A DNA stretch of 64,000 nucleotides from Halobacillus faecis (GTDB lineage: Bacteria > Bacillota > Bacilli > Bacillales > Halobacillaceae): the NCBI RefSeq assembly GCF_007991335.1, contig NZ_BJYD01000021.1:1-64000 (forward strand), in the 5' to 3' direction. Under the pieces are notes generated by a model. That model was not told the DNA's origin and ran no database searches. It worked only from the letters and a program-made list of their open reading frames with translations. The first letter of the stretch is position 1; each line of letters begins with the position of its first letter. Shown one piece after another: positions 25,899-35,240 of the stretch. Position numbers and translations under genes: made by a program.

Positions 25899-28800
25899 AT
25901 GAGCCATTTGACAGATGTAAACATAGATAAAATTCAGAATTTATACGCTTTTTTAAAAGATCAAGGGGATGAAGAACAAAAAGAAAAGGTATTGGATTTA
26001 TATGAAAAGTTGATCCATGAAGAATTGATTATCGGCTTTGCTGGTCATTTTTCCGCTGGTAAGTCGACACTGATCAATACGTTATTGGAAAATGACCTTC
26101 TCCCTTCAAGCCCGATCCCCACTAGTGCAAATATTGTTCGGTTGAAGACAGGCGATCCCTATACCCTAGTACATTTCCAGGACGGGACGGTCGTTCAATA
26201 TGATGATGATATTGACCTGGAAACGATTAAAGCTCTTTGTAAAGATGGAGAGAAAATTACCGGACTTGAAATCTCACAACCAGGACAGTCTTTGCCTTCC
26301 CATGTATCGATCGTCGATACACCTGGAGTAGACTCAACGAACGATGCTGATCGGTTGATTACTGAATCTTCACTCCATTTAATGGACTACATGTATTATG
26401 TCATGGACTACAACCATGTACAGTCTGAAGTGAACCTTATGTTTCTATTGGAAATGCAAAGGAGGCAGACACCTTTTTCAGTAGTCATCAACCAGGTCGA
26501 TAAACACGTAGAAAGAGAGCTTTCTTTTGAGGCTTATCAAAAGTCGATAAGAAATGCTTTTGAAAAGTGGGGCATTGAACCGGAAGAAGTCTACTTTACA
26601 TCTTTAAGAAATTATTCCCTTCCTTTTAACCAGCTTCAATCACTAAAGGAAAACTTCCACTCTCTTTTTTCAACATTCCAACTTGAGAAACATGCGGAAA
26701 CACAACTGGAGTGGATGGCTGAAGAAGCGGTGATGAATTATTCGGATCACGTTGAAGACGAGATGGCAGAGCTTCGGGAAGAAAAAGAAGGATGGGAGAA
26801 AAAAATTGATCAAAGTCCCTTCCATGTCACAGAGCTCGAAAATCAGCAAATTCTCCACGAAAAAGCAGAAGCAGACTTTCAGGAAAGGGTCAGTCAATTC
26901 ATATCCAACGCCTACCTTATGCCGAGCGCGCTTCGGGAATATGCGGAGGCTTATTTAGAGTCTGTGCAGCCAGACTTCAAGGTAGGATTTCTTTTCACGC
27001 AAAAGAAAACAGAGGAGGAACGGTTGGCGCGTGAACAAGCGTTTTACACAAAGCTGAGAGAATCTGTGGAGAAAAACCTGTCCTGGCCCCTTCGTGAACG
27101 CATGATTCAGCTGATGGAACATTATTCAGTGAGTGATGAGAGGCTTCTTGAAAAGGTGCAAAAGGAGACTTTCCAATATCCGAAGGAACGGTTATATGCT
27201 CTTGTTGAACGTGGAGCATCTGTTACGGGATCTTACGTATTACGCTACACAGATGATCTATCCAAAGATATCCAAAAGGAAACAAGGCGCTTTATTCAGG
27301 AGTGGAAGCAGTTGTTCCTTCAGTCGATTGCAGCGAATCAACAAGAAATGGTAGAAAACCACAAAGAAGTTTTTGAGGCGGCTGAAAAAAAACAAGAATT
27401 AGATAAACAATTAGAGGACTTAAATGAAAAAATCAAAGAATACCGTTCCAACCTCGAAGAATATCTAAAAGGAGAAAGCTCAAAAGAAAATACGATAAGG
27501 ATCAGGGATGCATGGGAGAAACGGAAAGAGAACGTGGTTTGCAGGAGTGCTGATGAAATCCCTTCCTTGACTTCGATCGTTGAAGAAGAAGAGCTTGATT
27601 CTCGTCCCGATTCTTCTCAAGGGAGTGGATCTTCCATTGAACAGGCGCTTCAAAGGGCAGATGAAACACTAAAAAACATTCAATCTATAGAAGGTACGAA
27701 GCGGCTTTATTCCCAATTAAAGAAAAAACGGAACCGTCTGGATGACAGACACTTTACAATCGCTTTATTCGGAGCATTCAGTGCAGGGAAATCTAGTTTT
27801 GCCAATGCTTTGCTTGGGGATCTTGTACTGCCTGTTTCACCCAATCCGACCACAGCTACAATCAATAAAATTTCTCCATCTACGGCTGAGAGACCAGACC
27901 GCACGATAGACGCTTATATAAAAACGGAATCGGAGATGCTTGAAGATCTGTCTTCGATCCTTGGTGACCTTCATCTCAGCGCACCAACACTGGAAGGCGT
28001 ACACGCGAAAACTAAAAAACTGAAAGAAAAGGATTGGCAGGTGCTTGGTCATAAGCAACATTCTTTCTTACGAGCCTTTATAGATGGTTATCCGAACATG
28101 AAACAGAATCTAGGAAAACGCATCGATGTTTCTTGGGATGATTTTTCTTTGTATGTATCTAAAGAAGAAAAATCCTGCTTTATCGAGTCTATGGAACTTT
28201 TCTATGACTGTCCCTGGACAAATGCAGGAGTCACTCTCGTTGATACACCTGGAGCAGATTCTGTTAACGCTAGGCATACAGATGTAAGTTTTGAGTACAT
28301 TAAGGATTCGGATGCCGTCCTATTTGTCACCTATTATAACCACCCATTCTCACATGCGGATCAAACGTTTCTAAAACAATTAGGACGTGTGAAAGATAGT
28401 TTCAGTCTGGATAAAATGTTCTTCCTCGTTAATGCAGCAGATTTGGCATCATCTGATGAGGAACGGAAACAGGTGGAAAGCTATGTGAGAGGACAGTTGA
28501 ATGAATTCCAAATTCGTCACCCAAAACTATTCTCTATTTCGAGTTTACAAGCTCTAGATGAAAAAATGGAGGGAACGGACCTGGAATCAGGGATGCAAGC
28601 TTTTGAAGAAAGCTTTCGTTCTTTCCTTCACGAAGATCTCGCGCAGATGATGATTCATGCGATTGATGAAGATATTAAGAGCATCAGGCAAGTTCTTGAG
28701 AACTTCATTGCTGCAAGTCAGCTCAGTGAACAAGAGCGTCAGGAAGAAATAGAAAAGAGTAAACAGGAACAACATCACACATCTGAAATCCTTGAGAAGA

Positions 28801-29486
28801 GCTTTGATCAGGGGACAGAAAGTGCCATTCATAACAAAGCCGATAAACAAGTTCACTTCGTTCATGAACGAATGATGCTGAATTTCAACGATTTGTTCAA
28901 GCGTCATTTCAACCCAGCGACCATTCAAAACCAGGGAGATACAAAAGCAGCATTGAAAGTTGCTCAGAAGGAGCTTCTCGATGAATTGAGTTTTGAAATG
29001 CTTCAGGAAGTCAAAGCGGTTTGTGTACGTATGGAGCGGTTCTTGGATCAGTTAGTGAGTCAGACGAAAGAGCGCATCGAAAGCGATTTATACAAAATCC
29101 GCCCGACTCTTCAACTGTCAAGAATCGAAGAAGGAACCTATCCTCTTCCAATCTTAAGTGGAAAGGTTGATATTGGAGAAAAAGAAAAAGCAGGCCTGCT
29201 CAAGCTGTTCAGAAACCCTAAAGCTTTCTTTGAAAGAAATGAGAAAGAAGAGATGAGGGATTCTATGTCATCTATCATTTCTCCGGAACTGGAAGTCCAA
29301 CTGGAAACTCTAGAATCACTGGTTATCGAACATTATACAAAATTATGGCAGAGAAAGTATGCGGAATGTATGAACATATGGAAGGAAGATGCATCGGATC
29401 ATTTTACTCAACTTCAATCTCACCTTGAACGACCAGAAAACACGCAGGAACTTGAGGAGATTCTATCTCAAATTCCTAAGTTCTAA
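25899..29486 (+). CDS. dynA: Two-headed bacterial dynamin-like GTPase
   Basis: A 1195-residue membrane-remodelling GTPase, the same size as B. subtilis DynA, which is a fusion of two dynamins. The first GTPase has G1 GHFSAGKST near 48, DTPGVDS and NQVDKH; the second has GAFSAGKSS near 625, DTPGADS and NAADLAS. Long helical stalks follow each head. DynA tethers and fuses membranes and helps protect against phage and membrane damage. I choose ATG 25899, with AAAGGAG eight bases before it; an ATG at 25854 has no site. A terminator follows. Confidence 0.95.
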   Translation: MSHLTDVNIDKIQNLYAFLKDQGDEEQKEKVLDLYEKLIHEELIIGFAGHFSAGKSTLINTLLENDLLPSSPIPTSANIVRLKTGDPYTLVHFQDGTVVQYDDDIDLETIKALCKDGEKITGLEISQPGQSLPSHVSIVDTPGVDSTNDADRLITESSLHLMDYMYYVMDYNHVQSEVNLMFLLEMQRRQTPFSVVINQVDKHVERELSFEAYQKSIRNAFEKWGIEPEEVYFTSLRNYSLPFNQLQSLKENFHSLFSTFQLEKHAETQLEWMAEEAVMNYSDHVEDEMAELREEKEGWEKKIDQSPFHVTELENQQILHEKAEADFQERVSQFISNAYLMPSALREYAEAYLESVQPDFKVGFLFTQKKTEEERLAREQAFYTKLRESVEKNLSWPLRERMIQLMEHYSVSDERLLEKVQKETFQYPKERLYALVERGASVTGSYVLRYTDDLSKDIQKETRRFIQEWKQLFLQSIAANQQEMVENHKEVFEAAEKKQELDKQLEDLNEKIKEYRSNLEEYLKGESSKENTIRIRDAWEKRKENVVCRSADEIPSLTSIVEEEELDSRPDSSQGSGSSIEQALQRADETLKNIQSIEGTKRLYSQLKKKRNRLDDRHFTIALFGAFSAGKSSFANALLGDLVLPVSPNPTTATINKISPSTAERPDRTIDAYIKTESEMLEDLSSILGDLHLSAPTLEGVHAKTKKLKEKDWQVLGHKQHSFLRAFIDGYPNMKQNLGKRIDVSWDDFSLYVSKEEKSCFIESMELFYDCPWTNAGVTLVDTPGADSVNARHTDVSFEYIKDSDAVLFVTYYNHPFSHADQTFLKQLGRVKDSFSLDKMFFLVNAADLASSDEERKQVESYVRGQLNEFQIRHPKLFSISSLQALDEKMEGTDLESGMQAFEESFRSFLHEDLAQMMIHAIDEDIKSIRQVLENFIAASQLSEQERQEEIEKSKQEQHHTSEILEKSFDQGTESAIHNKADKQVHFVHERMMLNFNDLFKRHFNPATIQNQGDTKAALKVAQKELLDELSFEMLQEVKAVCVRMERFLDQLVSQTKERIESDLYKIRPTLQLSRIEEGTYPLPILSGKVDIGEKEKAGLLKLFRNPKAFFERNEKEEMRDSMSSIISPELEVQLETLESLVIEHYTKLWQRKYAECMNIWKEDASDHFTQLQSHLERPENTQELEEILSQIPKF

Positions 29487-29520
29487 TTCACGGATTCAAA
29501 ACATAAGGTAACACATCAGC

Positions 29521-29577
29521 ACTCCCCCCTTTCTAAGGATTTCTTCCTCCTCCTCGGAAAGGGGGAGTTGTTCTTTT
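29521..29577 (+). terminator. Terminator after dynA
   Basis: ACTCCCCCCTTTC pairs with GAAAGGGGGAGT, with one bulged base and a loop of about 23 nt, followed by TTGTTCTTTT. Confidence 0.75.
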
Positions 29578-29646
29578 GTGGAATCTGACTTGGTCTAAGG
29601 GGGAAGCGGGTGTCATAAGCATAGACTGAAAGGTGGGTGTTGTTCC

Positions 29647-30144
29647 ATGTATATCCAAAACGGCCCTTACAGACAAACGTATGCTTCTGAAACAGCGCAA
29701 GCTAAATTTTTGAGTAGTCCCCTTGCTCCTAACTTGAAAGGGACCATCCAATTTTACCAAATGCCGTATGGTGTAGAAGTCTTTGTTCAGGTGGAAGGAC
29801 TGCCTGATTTCAAGAAGACAAAAAACGGAAAGCAGATCGGCCCTCATGGGTTTCACATCCATGAAAAAGGAGTTTGCGAAATCGGGGATGGCAAAGATCC
29901 GTTTGCTTCTGCTGGGGGACACTGGAATCCAGATGATCAGCCGCACGGGAACCATGCGGGAGACTTCCCTGTGTTGTTCTCCAACCAAGGAAGAGCACGA
30001 ATGATTTTTTTCACTGACCGTTTTAAGGTGCGGGACATCCTCGGCAAATCGGTGATCATCCATGAAGGACCTGATGACTATCAGTCCCAACCGAGCGGCA
30101 ATGCAGGGAAGAGAATCGCTTGTGCCATCATAGAAAGATCTTGA
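29647..30144 (+). CDS. sodC: Copper/zinc superoxide dismutase
   Basis: A 165-residue Cu/Zn superoxide dismutase. Copper ligands are visible as the two His of GFHIHE, the bridging His of AGGHWNP and the late His of VIIHEGPDDY; zinc ligands are in PHGNHAGDFP. The disulfide pair is Cys in GVCEIG and in RIACAII. The set looks complete, whereas the B. subtilis homologue YojM lacks copper ligands. No signal peptide or lipobox is seen at the N terminus (MYIQNGPYRQTYASET), unusual for a family that is mostly exported. Binding site AAAGGTGGGTG precedes the ATG, with some extra spacing. Confidence 0.88.
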   Translation: MYIQNGPYRQTYASETAQAKFLSSPLAPNLKGTIQFYQMPYGVEVFVQVEGLPDFKKTKNGKQIGPHGFHIHEKGVCEIGDGKDPFASAGGHWNPDDQPHGNHAGDFPVLFSNQGRARMIFFTDRFKVRDILGKSVIIHEGPDDYQSQPSGNAGKRIACAIIERS

Positions 30145-30209
30145 CGGAAAGGAATAATTCACCTTTTCACTGTATATACTAGTCGTGTAACGTTAATAGC
30201 ACGCTCTGC

Positions 30210-30238
30210 TTGACTTCACCGGTGAGTCATAGTATAGT
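30210..30238 (+). promoter_or_regulatory. SigA-type promoter of the second cold-shock gene
   Basis: TTGACT (30210-30215), a 17-nt spacer and TATAGT (30233-30238) predict a leader of about 150 nt before the csp ATG, as for the first csp gene. Confidence 0.75.
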
Positions 30239-30283
30239 GTACAAAAGGATAAAATTTACCAATATTCTGAAGTTCGCACTTCC

Positions 30284-30346
30284 AATCACCTATTATAAAG
30301 AGTGATCAATCCTTATTGGTACTTTTTATAATATGTGATTTTTTCT
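30284..30346 (+). promoter_or_regulatory. Terminator-like hairpin in the cold-shock leader
   Basis: A 20-base arm at 30284-30303 pairs with 30321-30340 at 18 of 20 positions, and a TTTTTT run follows at once. It lies inside the csp leader, about 50 nt before the ATG. The stem is AT-rich, so its stability should depend on temperature. Attenuation is inferred, not known. Confidence 0.55.
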
Positions 30347-30395
30347 TTATTGCAAAACGCATATTAATTTTTGAAACATTGGAGGATCCATCCCT

Positions 30396-30596
30396 ATGAA
30401 AACAGGTACAGTGAAGTGGTTTAACGCGGAAAAAGGTTTTGGTTTTATCGAGGTTGAAGGTGAAGATGATGTATTTGTACACTTCAGCGCGATCAACGAA
30501 GAAGGCTTCAAGTCTCTAGAGGAAGGTCAAGCTGTAGAGTTTGAAGTGACAGAAGGAAATCGCGGACCACAAGCTGCAAACGTCACGAAACTATAA
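30396..30596 (+). CDS. Cold-shock protein (CspB/CspD type)
   Basis: A 66-residue cold-shock protein, paralogue of the one at 413-613. RNP1 KGFGFI and RNP2 VFVHF are intact, and the C-terminal [10 protein letters not shown] is typical. GGAGGATC precedes the ATG. Its leader holds a terminator-like hairpin. Downstream, beyond a terminator, lies ydjO, also cold-inducible in B. subtilis. Confidence 0.96.
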   Translation: MKTGTVKWFNAEKGFGFIEVEGEDDVFVHFSAINEEGFKSLEEGQAVEFEVTEGNRGPQAANVTKL

Positions 30597-30606
30597 TAAA
30601 ATTAGA

Positions 30607-30637
30607 AAGAGACTGGCTTTTGAAGGTCAGTCTCTTT
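30607..30637 (+). terminator. Terminator after the second cold-shock gene
   Basis: AAAGAGACTG and CAGTCTCTTTT form a stem with a loop of about 10 nt, ending in T residues. Confidence 0.88.
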
Positions 30638-30672
30638 TATATCATGACATTCCAAAGGGGGGGGCTGCGCCG

Positions 30673-30885
30673 ATGGCTTTCGGAAAGAAAAATCAAGCAG
30701 AGATTAAAGAAGAAGATACAAAGATTTGGGTATGTACATCTGAGGACTGCAACTGTTGGATGAGAGACAACTTCAGAACGAATAATAACAAGAAGTGTCC
30801 AATGTGCGGAAGTGATATGGAAGAAGAAAACAAAGTGCTACAAGTTGTAGAAAACAATAGTTTATACTATAAATCAGAGTCTTAA
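30673..30885 (+). CDS. ydjO: Cold-inducible YdjO family protein
   Basis: A 70-residue zinc-ribbon-like protein. The Cys pattern is CTSEDCNCW and then KKCPMCGSDM, which gives a four-Cys metal site plus one extra Cys; the family middle WMRDNF matches YdjO (WTRKNF). B. subtilis YdjO is induced by cold; its role is not known. An AAAGGGGGGGG site precedes the ATG. It sits directly after the csp gene, so both may respond to the same stress. Confidence 0.88.
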   Translation: MAFGKKNQAEIKEEDTKIWVCTSEDCNCWMRDNFRTNNNKKCPMCGSDMEEENKVLQVVENNSLYYKSES

Positions 30886-30891
30886 TGAATC

Positions 30892-30922
30892 AAGCGGTTG
30901 CTCCCAGGGCAATCGCTTTTTC
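30892..30922 (+). terminator. Terminator after ydjO
   Basis: AAGCGGTTGC pairs with GCAATCGCTT (one G-T wobble), followed by TTTT. Confidence 0.88.
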
Positions 30923-30945
30923 TTATATCCAAGGGAGGGGAAACA

Positions 30946-32286
30946 ATGGATCATAAAATTAAGCAGATGCGGGAAAACAAACAGCTTTTGAGAAAACATT
31001 CGCTTTCTACTGTTTTAGATAAATTTGATGGGGATTTAATGGCATTAACCGAGAAGGAGCGAAAGAAGAAATATAACAAAATGAGTGCCGATCCTTACAG
31101 CTTTTTTAGAGGAAGTGCCTACTTGTTCTTTCATGATACTACAGAGCTTCCCTTTACCTTTCATACAGCCAGTGACAAACCGACTTGGATTATGGGGGAT
31201 TTACATTTCAACAATTTCAGTGTCTTCCAAAACGAAAACAAACAGATTGTCTTCGATGTGGACGACTTTGATGAAGGATACCTTGGATCATATCTATACG
31301 ACGTCTTACGCATGGTTGTTAGTATCCGTTTAATGATGCAATCACTTTCGTATGATGATGAGTCTAAGAATGAGATGGTTCATCGTTACTTGAAAACGTA
31401 CGTAAAACAAATAAAAGCATACCACGAACGGGAATTAAGCCCGGAGACTGTCCAATTTACCAAAGAGGCCACGAAAGGTCCTGTCAAAAAGGCAATAAAT
31501 AAAGCAGAAAAGAGAAGTTTGTCACACGAACTGGAAAAACAGACCATCATTAATCACGATTCCATTCGGTCTTTCGATCTTGGGAAGGACAAGCTGTCTT
31601 CTGTTCCTAAACACGAAAAACAACGGCTTGAAAAAGCATGGGAGGATTATTATCATTCTCTGGACACAAAGAAAAGGAAGTCGAAGGACTATTACCGGAT
31701 CAAAGATGTCGTCAAAAAGACAGGAGCGGGGATCGGTTCGACAGGTTTGAAAAGATACTACATTCTTATTGAAGGTCAATGTGATGAAAATCATGAGGAT
31801 GACATTATCCTTGAAGCGAAAGAGGCACGTACGCCTATCCCTGCTTACTTCTTTCCTTATGATGAAGCATTCTGGAATGATCATAAACACCAGGGAAGAA
31901 GAGTCATTCATACACAGCAGGCGATGCACCACCTTTCTGAACCGTTTCTCGGATATTTCACGATGGAAGGAAAAGATTTTTACGTTAGAGAACGCTCGCC
32001 TTTTTCTAGAGATGTGAAGGAAAAGCATTTACATGATCTGAAGTCTGTTAAACAGACGGTAAAGATTATGGCGAAAGTGAGTGCGAAAATCCACGCCAGG
32101 GCGGATGTGGACATCGATGAGGGAGTGCTCGGCTATCATAGTGAGGACAGCATTATGGAAGCGATCGGGACGGAGAAAAAGAGGTTCCGGCAACAACTCA
32201 GTTTATGGGCAGCTCATTATGAAAGAAAGGTATATGAAGATTATGAATTGTTTGTAGAGTGGGGTAAAGAGCGTGGATATTTTTAA
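30946..32286 (+). CDS. DUF2252 family protein
   Basis: A 446-residue protein of the DUF2252 family, whose function is unknown; the fold resembles aminoglycoside-phosphotransferase kinases. Family text is FFRGSAYLFFHD near residue 50, WIMGDLHFNNFSVF (a kinase-like HxN loop) and FDVDDFDEGYLGSYLYDVLR. The GSTGLKRYYILIEG block is also typical. I place the start at ATG 30946 after GGGAGGGG; a longer reading from 30898 runs through the terminator. It is a single-gene unit. Confidence 0.85.
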   Translation: MDHKIKQMRENKQLLRKHSLSTVLDKFDGDLMALTEKERKKKYNKMSADPYSFFRGSAYLFFHDTTELPFTFHTASDKPTWIMGDLHFNNFSVFQNENKQIVFDVDDFDEGYLGSYLYDVLRMVVSIRLMMQSLSYDDESKNEMVHRYLKTYVKQIKAYHERELSPETVQFTKEATKGPVKKAINKAEKRSLSHELEKQTIINHDSIRSFDLGKDKLSSVPKHEKQRLEKAWEDYYHSLDTKKRKSKDYYRIKDVVKKTGAGIGSTGLKRYYILIEGQCDENHEDDIILEAKEARTPIPAYFFPYDEAFWNDHKHQGRRVIHTQQAMHHLSEPFLGYFTMEGKDFYVRERSPFSRDVKEKHLHDLKSVKQTVKIMAKVSAKIHARADVDIDEGVLGYHSEDSIMEAIGTEKKRFRQQLSLWAAHYERKVYEDYELFVEWGKERGYF

Positions 32287-32367
32287 TATTTCAGGTGGCT
32301 ATCATACAACGCTTAAGAATGATATAATTTCTATGTTATAGAAACGAGAGTACTGGAGGATTATCAC

Positions 32368-33984
32368 ATGTTAACAGTAAATAATGTAAGTCTTCGATTC
32401 GGCGACCAAAAGTTGTTTGAAGACGTAAATATAAAATTCACCCCTGGCAATTGCTATGGTCTGATTGGTGCGAACGGTGCAGGGAAATCCACATTCCTAA
32501 AGATTTTGAGTGGAGAAATTGAAGCCCAAACTGGTGATGTAAGTCTTAAAAAAGATCAGCGTTTGGCTGTTTTGAAACAGAACCATTTTGAGTACGACGA
32601 ATATCAAGTGCTTGAAACCGTCATTATGGGTCATACCCGACTATATGAAGTAATGAAGGAAAAAGACGCGATCTATATGAAAGGCGACTTTTCTGAAGAA
32701 GACGGTATGCGCGCAGCTGAACTTGAAGGAGAGTTCGCTGAAATGAATGGATGGGAAGCGGATTCTGATGCAGCCCGTCTATTGAAAGGATTGGGCATTG
32801 GCGAAGAACTTCATGATAAGAAGATGAGTGAACTTCAAGGATCCGAAAAAGTGAAGGTTCTTCTTGCGCAAGCGCTCTTCGGCAATCCTGATGTTCTTCT
32901 TCTCGATGAGCCGACCAACCACCTGGATATTAAAGCGATCCAATGGCTAGAAGACTTTTTGATCGATTTCGAGAATACCGTGATTGTGGTTTCCCACGAC
33001 CGTCACTTCTTGAACAATGTCTGTACACATATTGCTGACCTTGACTTTGGGAAAATCCAGATTTACGTCGGAAACTATGACTTCTGGTATGAGTCCAGTC
33101 AATTGGCTCAGAAAATGGCTGCAGAACAAAATAAGAAAAAAGAAGAGAAGATTAAGGATTTGAAAGAGTTCATCGCGCGTTTCAGTGCCAATGCTTCCAA
33201 ATCCAAACAAGCGACTTCACGTAAAAAACTGTTGGACAAAATCACGCTGGATGATATTCAACCTTCTTCCAGGAAGTATCCTTACATTGCTTTCAATGCG
33301 GAACGTGAAATCGGAAATGACTTACTGACCGTTGAAAACCTCTCTAAAACGGTAGATGGTGAAAAGGTATTGGATAATGTAAGCTTCACACTTAACAAGG
33401 ATGATAAAGTCGCTCTTGTGGGATCAAACGAAGTTGCAAAAACGACGCTTTTCCAAATTCTAATGGGAGAGATTGAGCCGGATGAAGGAACGTATAAGTG
33501 GGGTGTAACGACGTCCCAAAGTTACTTCCCTAAAGATAACTCAGAATTCTTCGAAGGTTCGAATTTGAACCTTGTCGAGTGGCTGCGTCAGTATTCTCCA
33601 GAAGATGAAACAGAAACGTTCTTACGCAGTTTCCTTGGACGTATGCTGTTCTCTGGCGAAGAGGCGCTTAAGAAAGCGAATGTCCTTTCTGGTGGAGAGA
33701 AAGTTCGTTGCATGCTTTCTAAAATGATGCTTTCTGGTGCGAACGTTCTTCTTTTAGATGAACCAACGAACCACCTTGACCTGGAGTCCATCACTTCCTT
33801 GAACAAAGGATTGATCAACTTTAAAGGTTCTGTCATTTTTGCCTCCCACGACCATGAGTTCATTCAAACCATTGCTAATCGTATTATTGAAATCACGCCT
33901 AATGGTAAGATTGTCAATAAAGAAATGACGTATGATGAGTTCTTGAATGACCCAGAAGTCCAAAAGCAAGTAGCAGCTAAATAA
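32368..33984 (+). CDS. ykpA: ABC-F family ATPase (YkpA-like)
   Basis: A 538-residue soluble protein with two ABC ATPase domains and no membrane part, the ABC-F form that acts on ribosomes. Domain 1 has Walker A GANGAGKST and Walker B LLLDEPTNHLD, but its signature is LQGSEKVKV, not LSGGE. Domain 2 has the signature LSGGEKVR and LLLDEPTNHLD, but its Walker A reads GSNEVAKTT, with the central Gly replaced. The linker with charged helices lies near residues 240-300. Thus each domain has one altered nucleotide-binding element. Expected role is translation regulation or rescue. Confidence 0.9.
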   Translation: MLTVNNVSLRFGDQKLFEDVNIKFTPGNCYGLIGANGAGKSTFLKILSGEIEAQTGDVSLKKDQRLAVLKQNHFEYDEYQVLETVIMGHTRLYEVMKEKDAIYMKGDFSEEDGMRAAELEGEFAEMNGWEADSDAARLLKGLGIGEELHDKKMSELQGSEKVKVLLAQALFGNPDVLLLDEPTNHLDIKAIQWLEDFLIDFENTVIVVSHDRHFLNNVCTHIADLDFGKIQIYVGNYDFWYESSQLAQKMAAEQNKKKEEKIKDLKEFIARFSANASKSKQATSRKKLLDKITLDDIQPSSRKYPYIAFNAEREIGNDLLTVENLSKTVDGEKVLDNVSFTLNKDDKVALVGSNEVAKTTLFQILMGEIEPDEGTYKWGVTTSQSYFPKDNSEFFEGSNLNLVEWLRQYSPEDETETFLRSFLGRMLFSGEEALKKANVLSGGEKVRCMLSKMMLSGANVLLLDEPTNHLDLESITSLNKGLINFKGSVIFASHDHEFIQTIANRIIEITPNGKIVNKEMTYDEFLNDPEVQKQVAAK

Positions 33985-33994
33985 AGATAATCTA

Positions 33995-34029
33995 AAAGCA
34001 CAGACCATACGTGGATCTGTGCTTTTTTT
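33995..34029 (+). terminator. Terminator after the ABC-F gene
   Basis: AAAGCACAGA and TCTGTGCTTT flank a short loop, followed by TTTT. Confidence 0.9.
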
Positions 34030-34313
34030 CGCTAGATTATGTTTTTTTCTATCATTTTCGGGTATGAAAATCCAAGAATAGGTACCCACTCACATTGTAG
34101 AATAATGACGAAATACTGAAAAACAAAGGCTATGCTGTCAGATACACGGTACAAATGCTCCTTTTGTAATGGCTGTGAAATATGGATGTTATGTTTGAAA
34201 ACAAACTGTTGCCTGTTTGTTCTTAATTTATTCTGAGATTCTGTTAATCTTGTAATTGTGAACGGATCACCTAAATACATAGGGATCGACCAATCAAGAG
34301 GAGGCAGAATTTC

Positions 34314-35120
34314 ATGAAAAAAACTGTATTTTCTGTTGTAGCTACTGTCGCATTAACGGGAGCATTCGCCACTACGGTAAGTGCCCACGAAACGGAATAT
34401 AAAATCAATCAAGGAGATACTCTTTGGGGAATCTCACAAAAATATGACGTAAGCGTTCAAGACTTGAAGACTTGGAATGGGCTAAATTCAAATCTAATTT
34501 ATCCAAATCAAACATTGAAAGTAGCAAGTGAGTCTAAATCCAGCACACCTTCATCTACTACGTCTTCCAACACATCCACTTATACAGTGAAGTCTGGAGA
34601 CACGTTGTTCGCCATTTCTCAAAAATTTAATACTTCAGTCGATCAGCTGATGGCGTGGAACAACCTGACTTCCACCCTCATTTATCCTGGCGACCAGTTC
34701 AAAGTTGATGGACAGGCGGTTCAAACGTCTGCACCAAGTTCCAATAGCAGCTCTAGTAGCAATTCCAGCAACAGCACATCAACAGCAACGCAAACAAGTA
34801 CAAGTCAAGATACAAGTAATGATGTAGTTAAAGAGTTTACAGCTGAAGCTACGGCTTATACGGCTTATTGCACAGGATGCAGCGGTGTAACGGCTACCGG
34901 AATCGACCTGCGTGCAAACCCAGACCAAAAAGTGATTGCCGTAGACCCGAACGTTATTCCACTTGGATCTAAAGTATATGTCGAAGGTTACGGAACAGCA
35001 ATTGCCGGAGATACCGGCGGCGCCATCAATGGCAACCGTATCGATATTTTCATGCCTTCCCGTGAAGATGCACTTGACTTCGGTAGAAAATCAGTTAAAG
35101 TTCAGGTACTGGCCGACTAA
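34314..35120 (+). CDS. yocH: LysM and 3D domain cell-wall protein (YocH-like)
   Basis: A 268-residue secreted protein. The signal peptide (KKTVFSVVATVALTGAFA) ends at VSA-HE. Two LysM peptidoglycan-binding repeats follow (about 28-73 and 88-133; YKINQGDTLWGISQKY and YTVKSGDTLFAISQKF), then a Ser/Thr-rich linker and a C-terminal 3D domain with IAVDPNVIPLGSKVYVEGYG and AGDTGGAINGNRIDIF, which carries the three Asp. B. subtilis YocH is a muralytic enzyme controlled by WalR. AGGAGGC precedes the ATG. A strong terminator follows. Confidence 0.93.
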   Translation: MKKTVFSVVATVALTGAFATTVSAHETEYKINQGDTLWGISQKYDVSVQDLKTWNGLNSNLIYPNQTLKVASESKSSTPSSTTSSNTSTYTVKSGDTLFAISQKFNTSVDQLMAWNNLTSTLIYPGDQFKVDGQAVQTSAPSSNSSSSSNSSNSTSTATQTSTSQDTSNDVVKEFTAEATAYTAYCTGCSGVTATGIDLRANPDQKVIAVDPNVIPLGSKVYVEGYGTAIAGDTGGAINGNRIDIFMPSREDALDFGRKSVKVQVLAD

Positions 35121-35128
35121 TTATTAAC

Positions 35129-35166
35129 AAAAACTCCTTTCTGAATCTACAGAAAGGAGTTTTTTT
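35129..35166 (+). terminator. Terminator after yocH
   Basis: AAAACTCCTTTCTG and CAGAAAGGAGTTTTT form a 14-bp stem with a six-base loop, then T residues. Confidence 0.94.
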
Positions 35167-35240
35167 ATGCGGTTTATTTTGCGTTCCCATTACTTATTGA
35201 TAGACTAAAGACAATTGTAAGAGGAAGGGAGCAGGTATAA

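Noticed and set aside
29533-30162. Long - strand frame across sodC
   Set aside because: Lies opposite a clear superoxide dismutase with intact metal ligands; it has no family features of its own.
31522-32028. 168-codon - strand frame within the DUF2252 gene
   Set aside because: Shadow of a conserved gene, no ribosome site.
34240-34262. TGTTAA and TGTAAT hexamers upstream of yocH, as in a WalR box
   Set aside because: They are three bases apart, not the five of the WalR consensus, so the helical phase is wrong.
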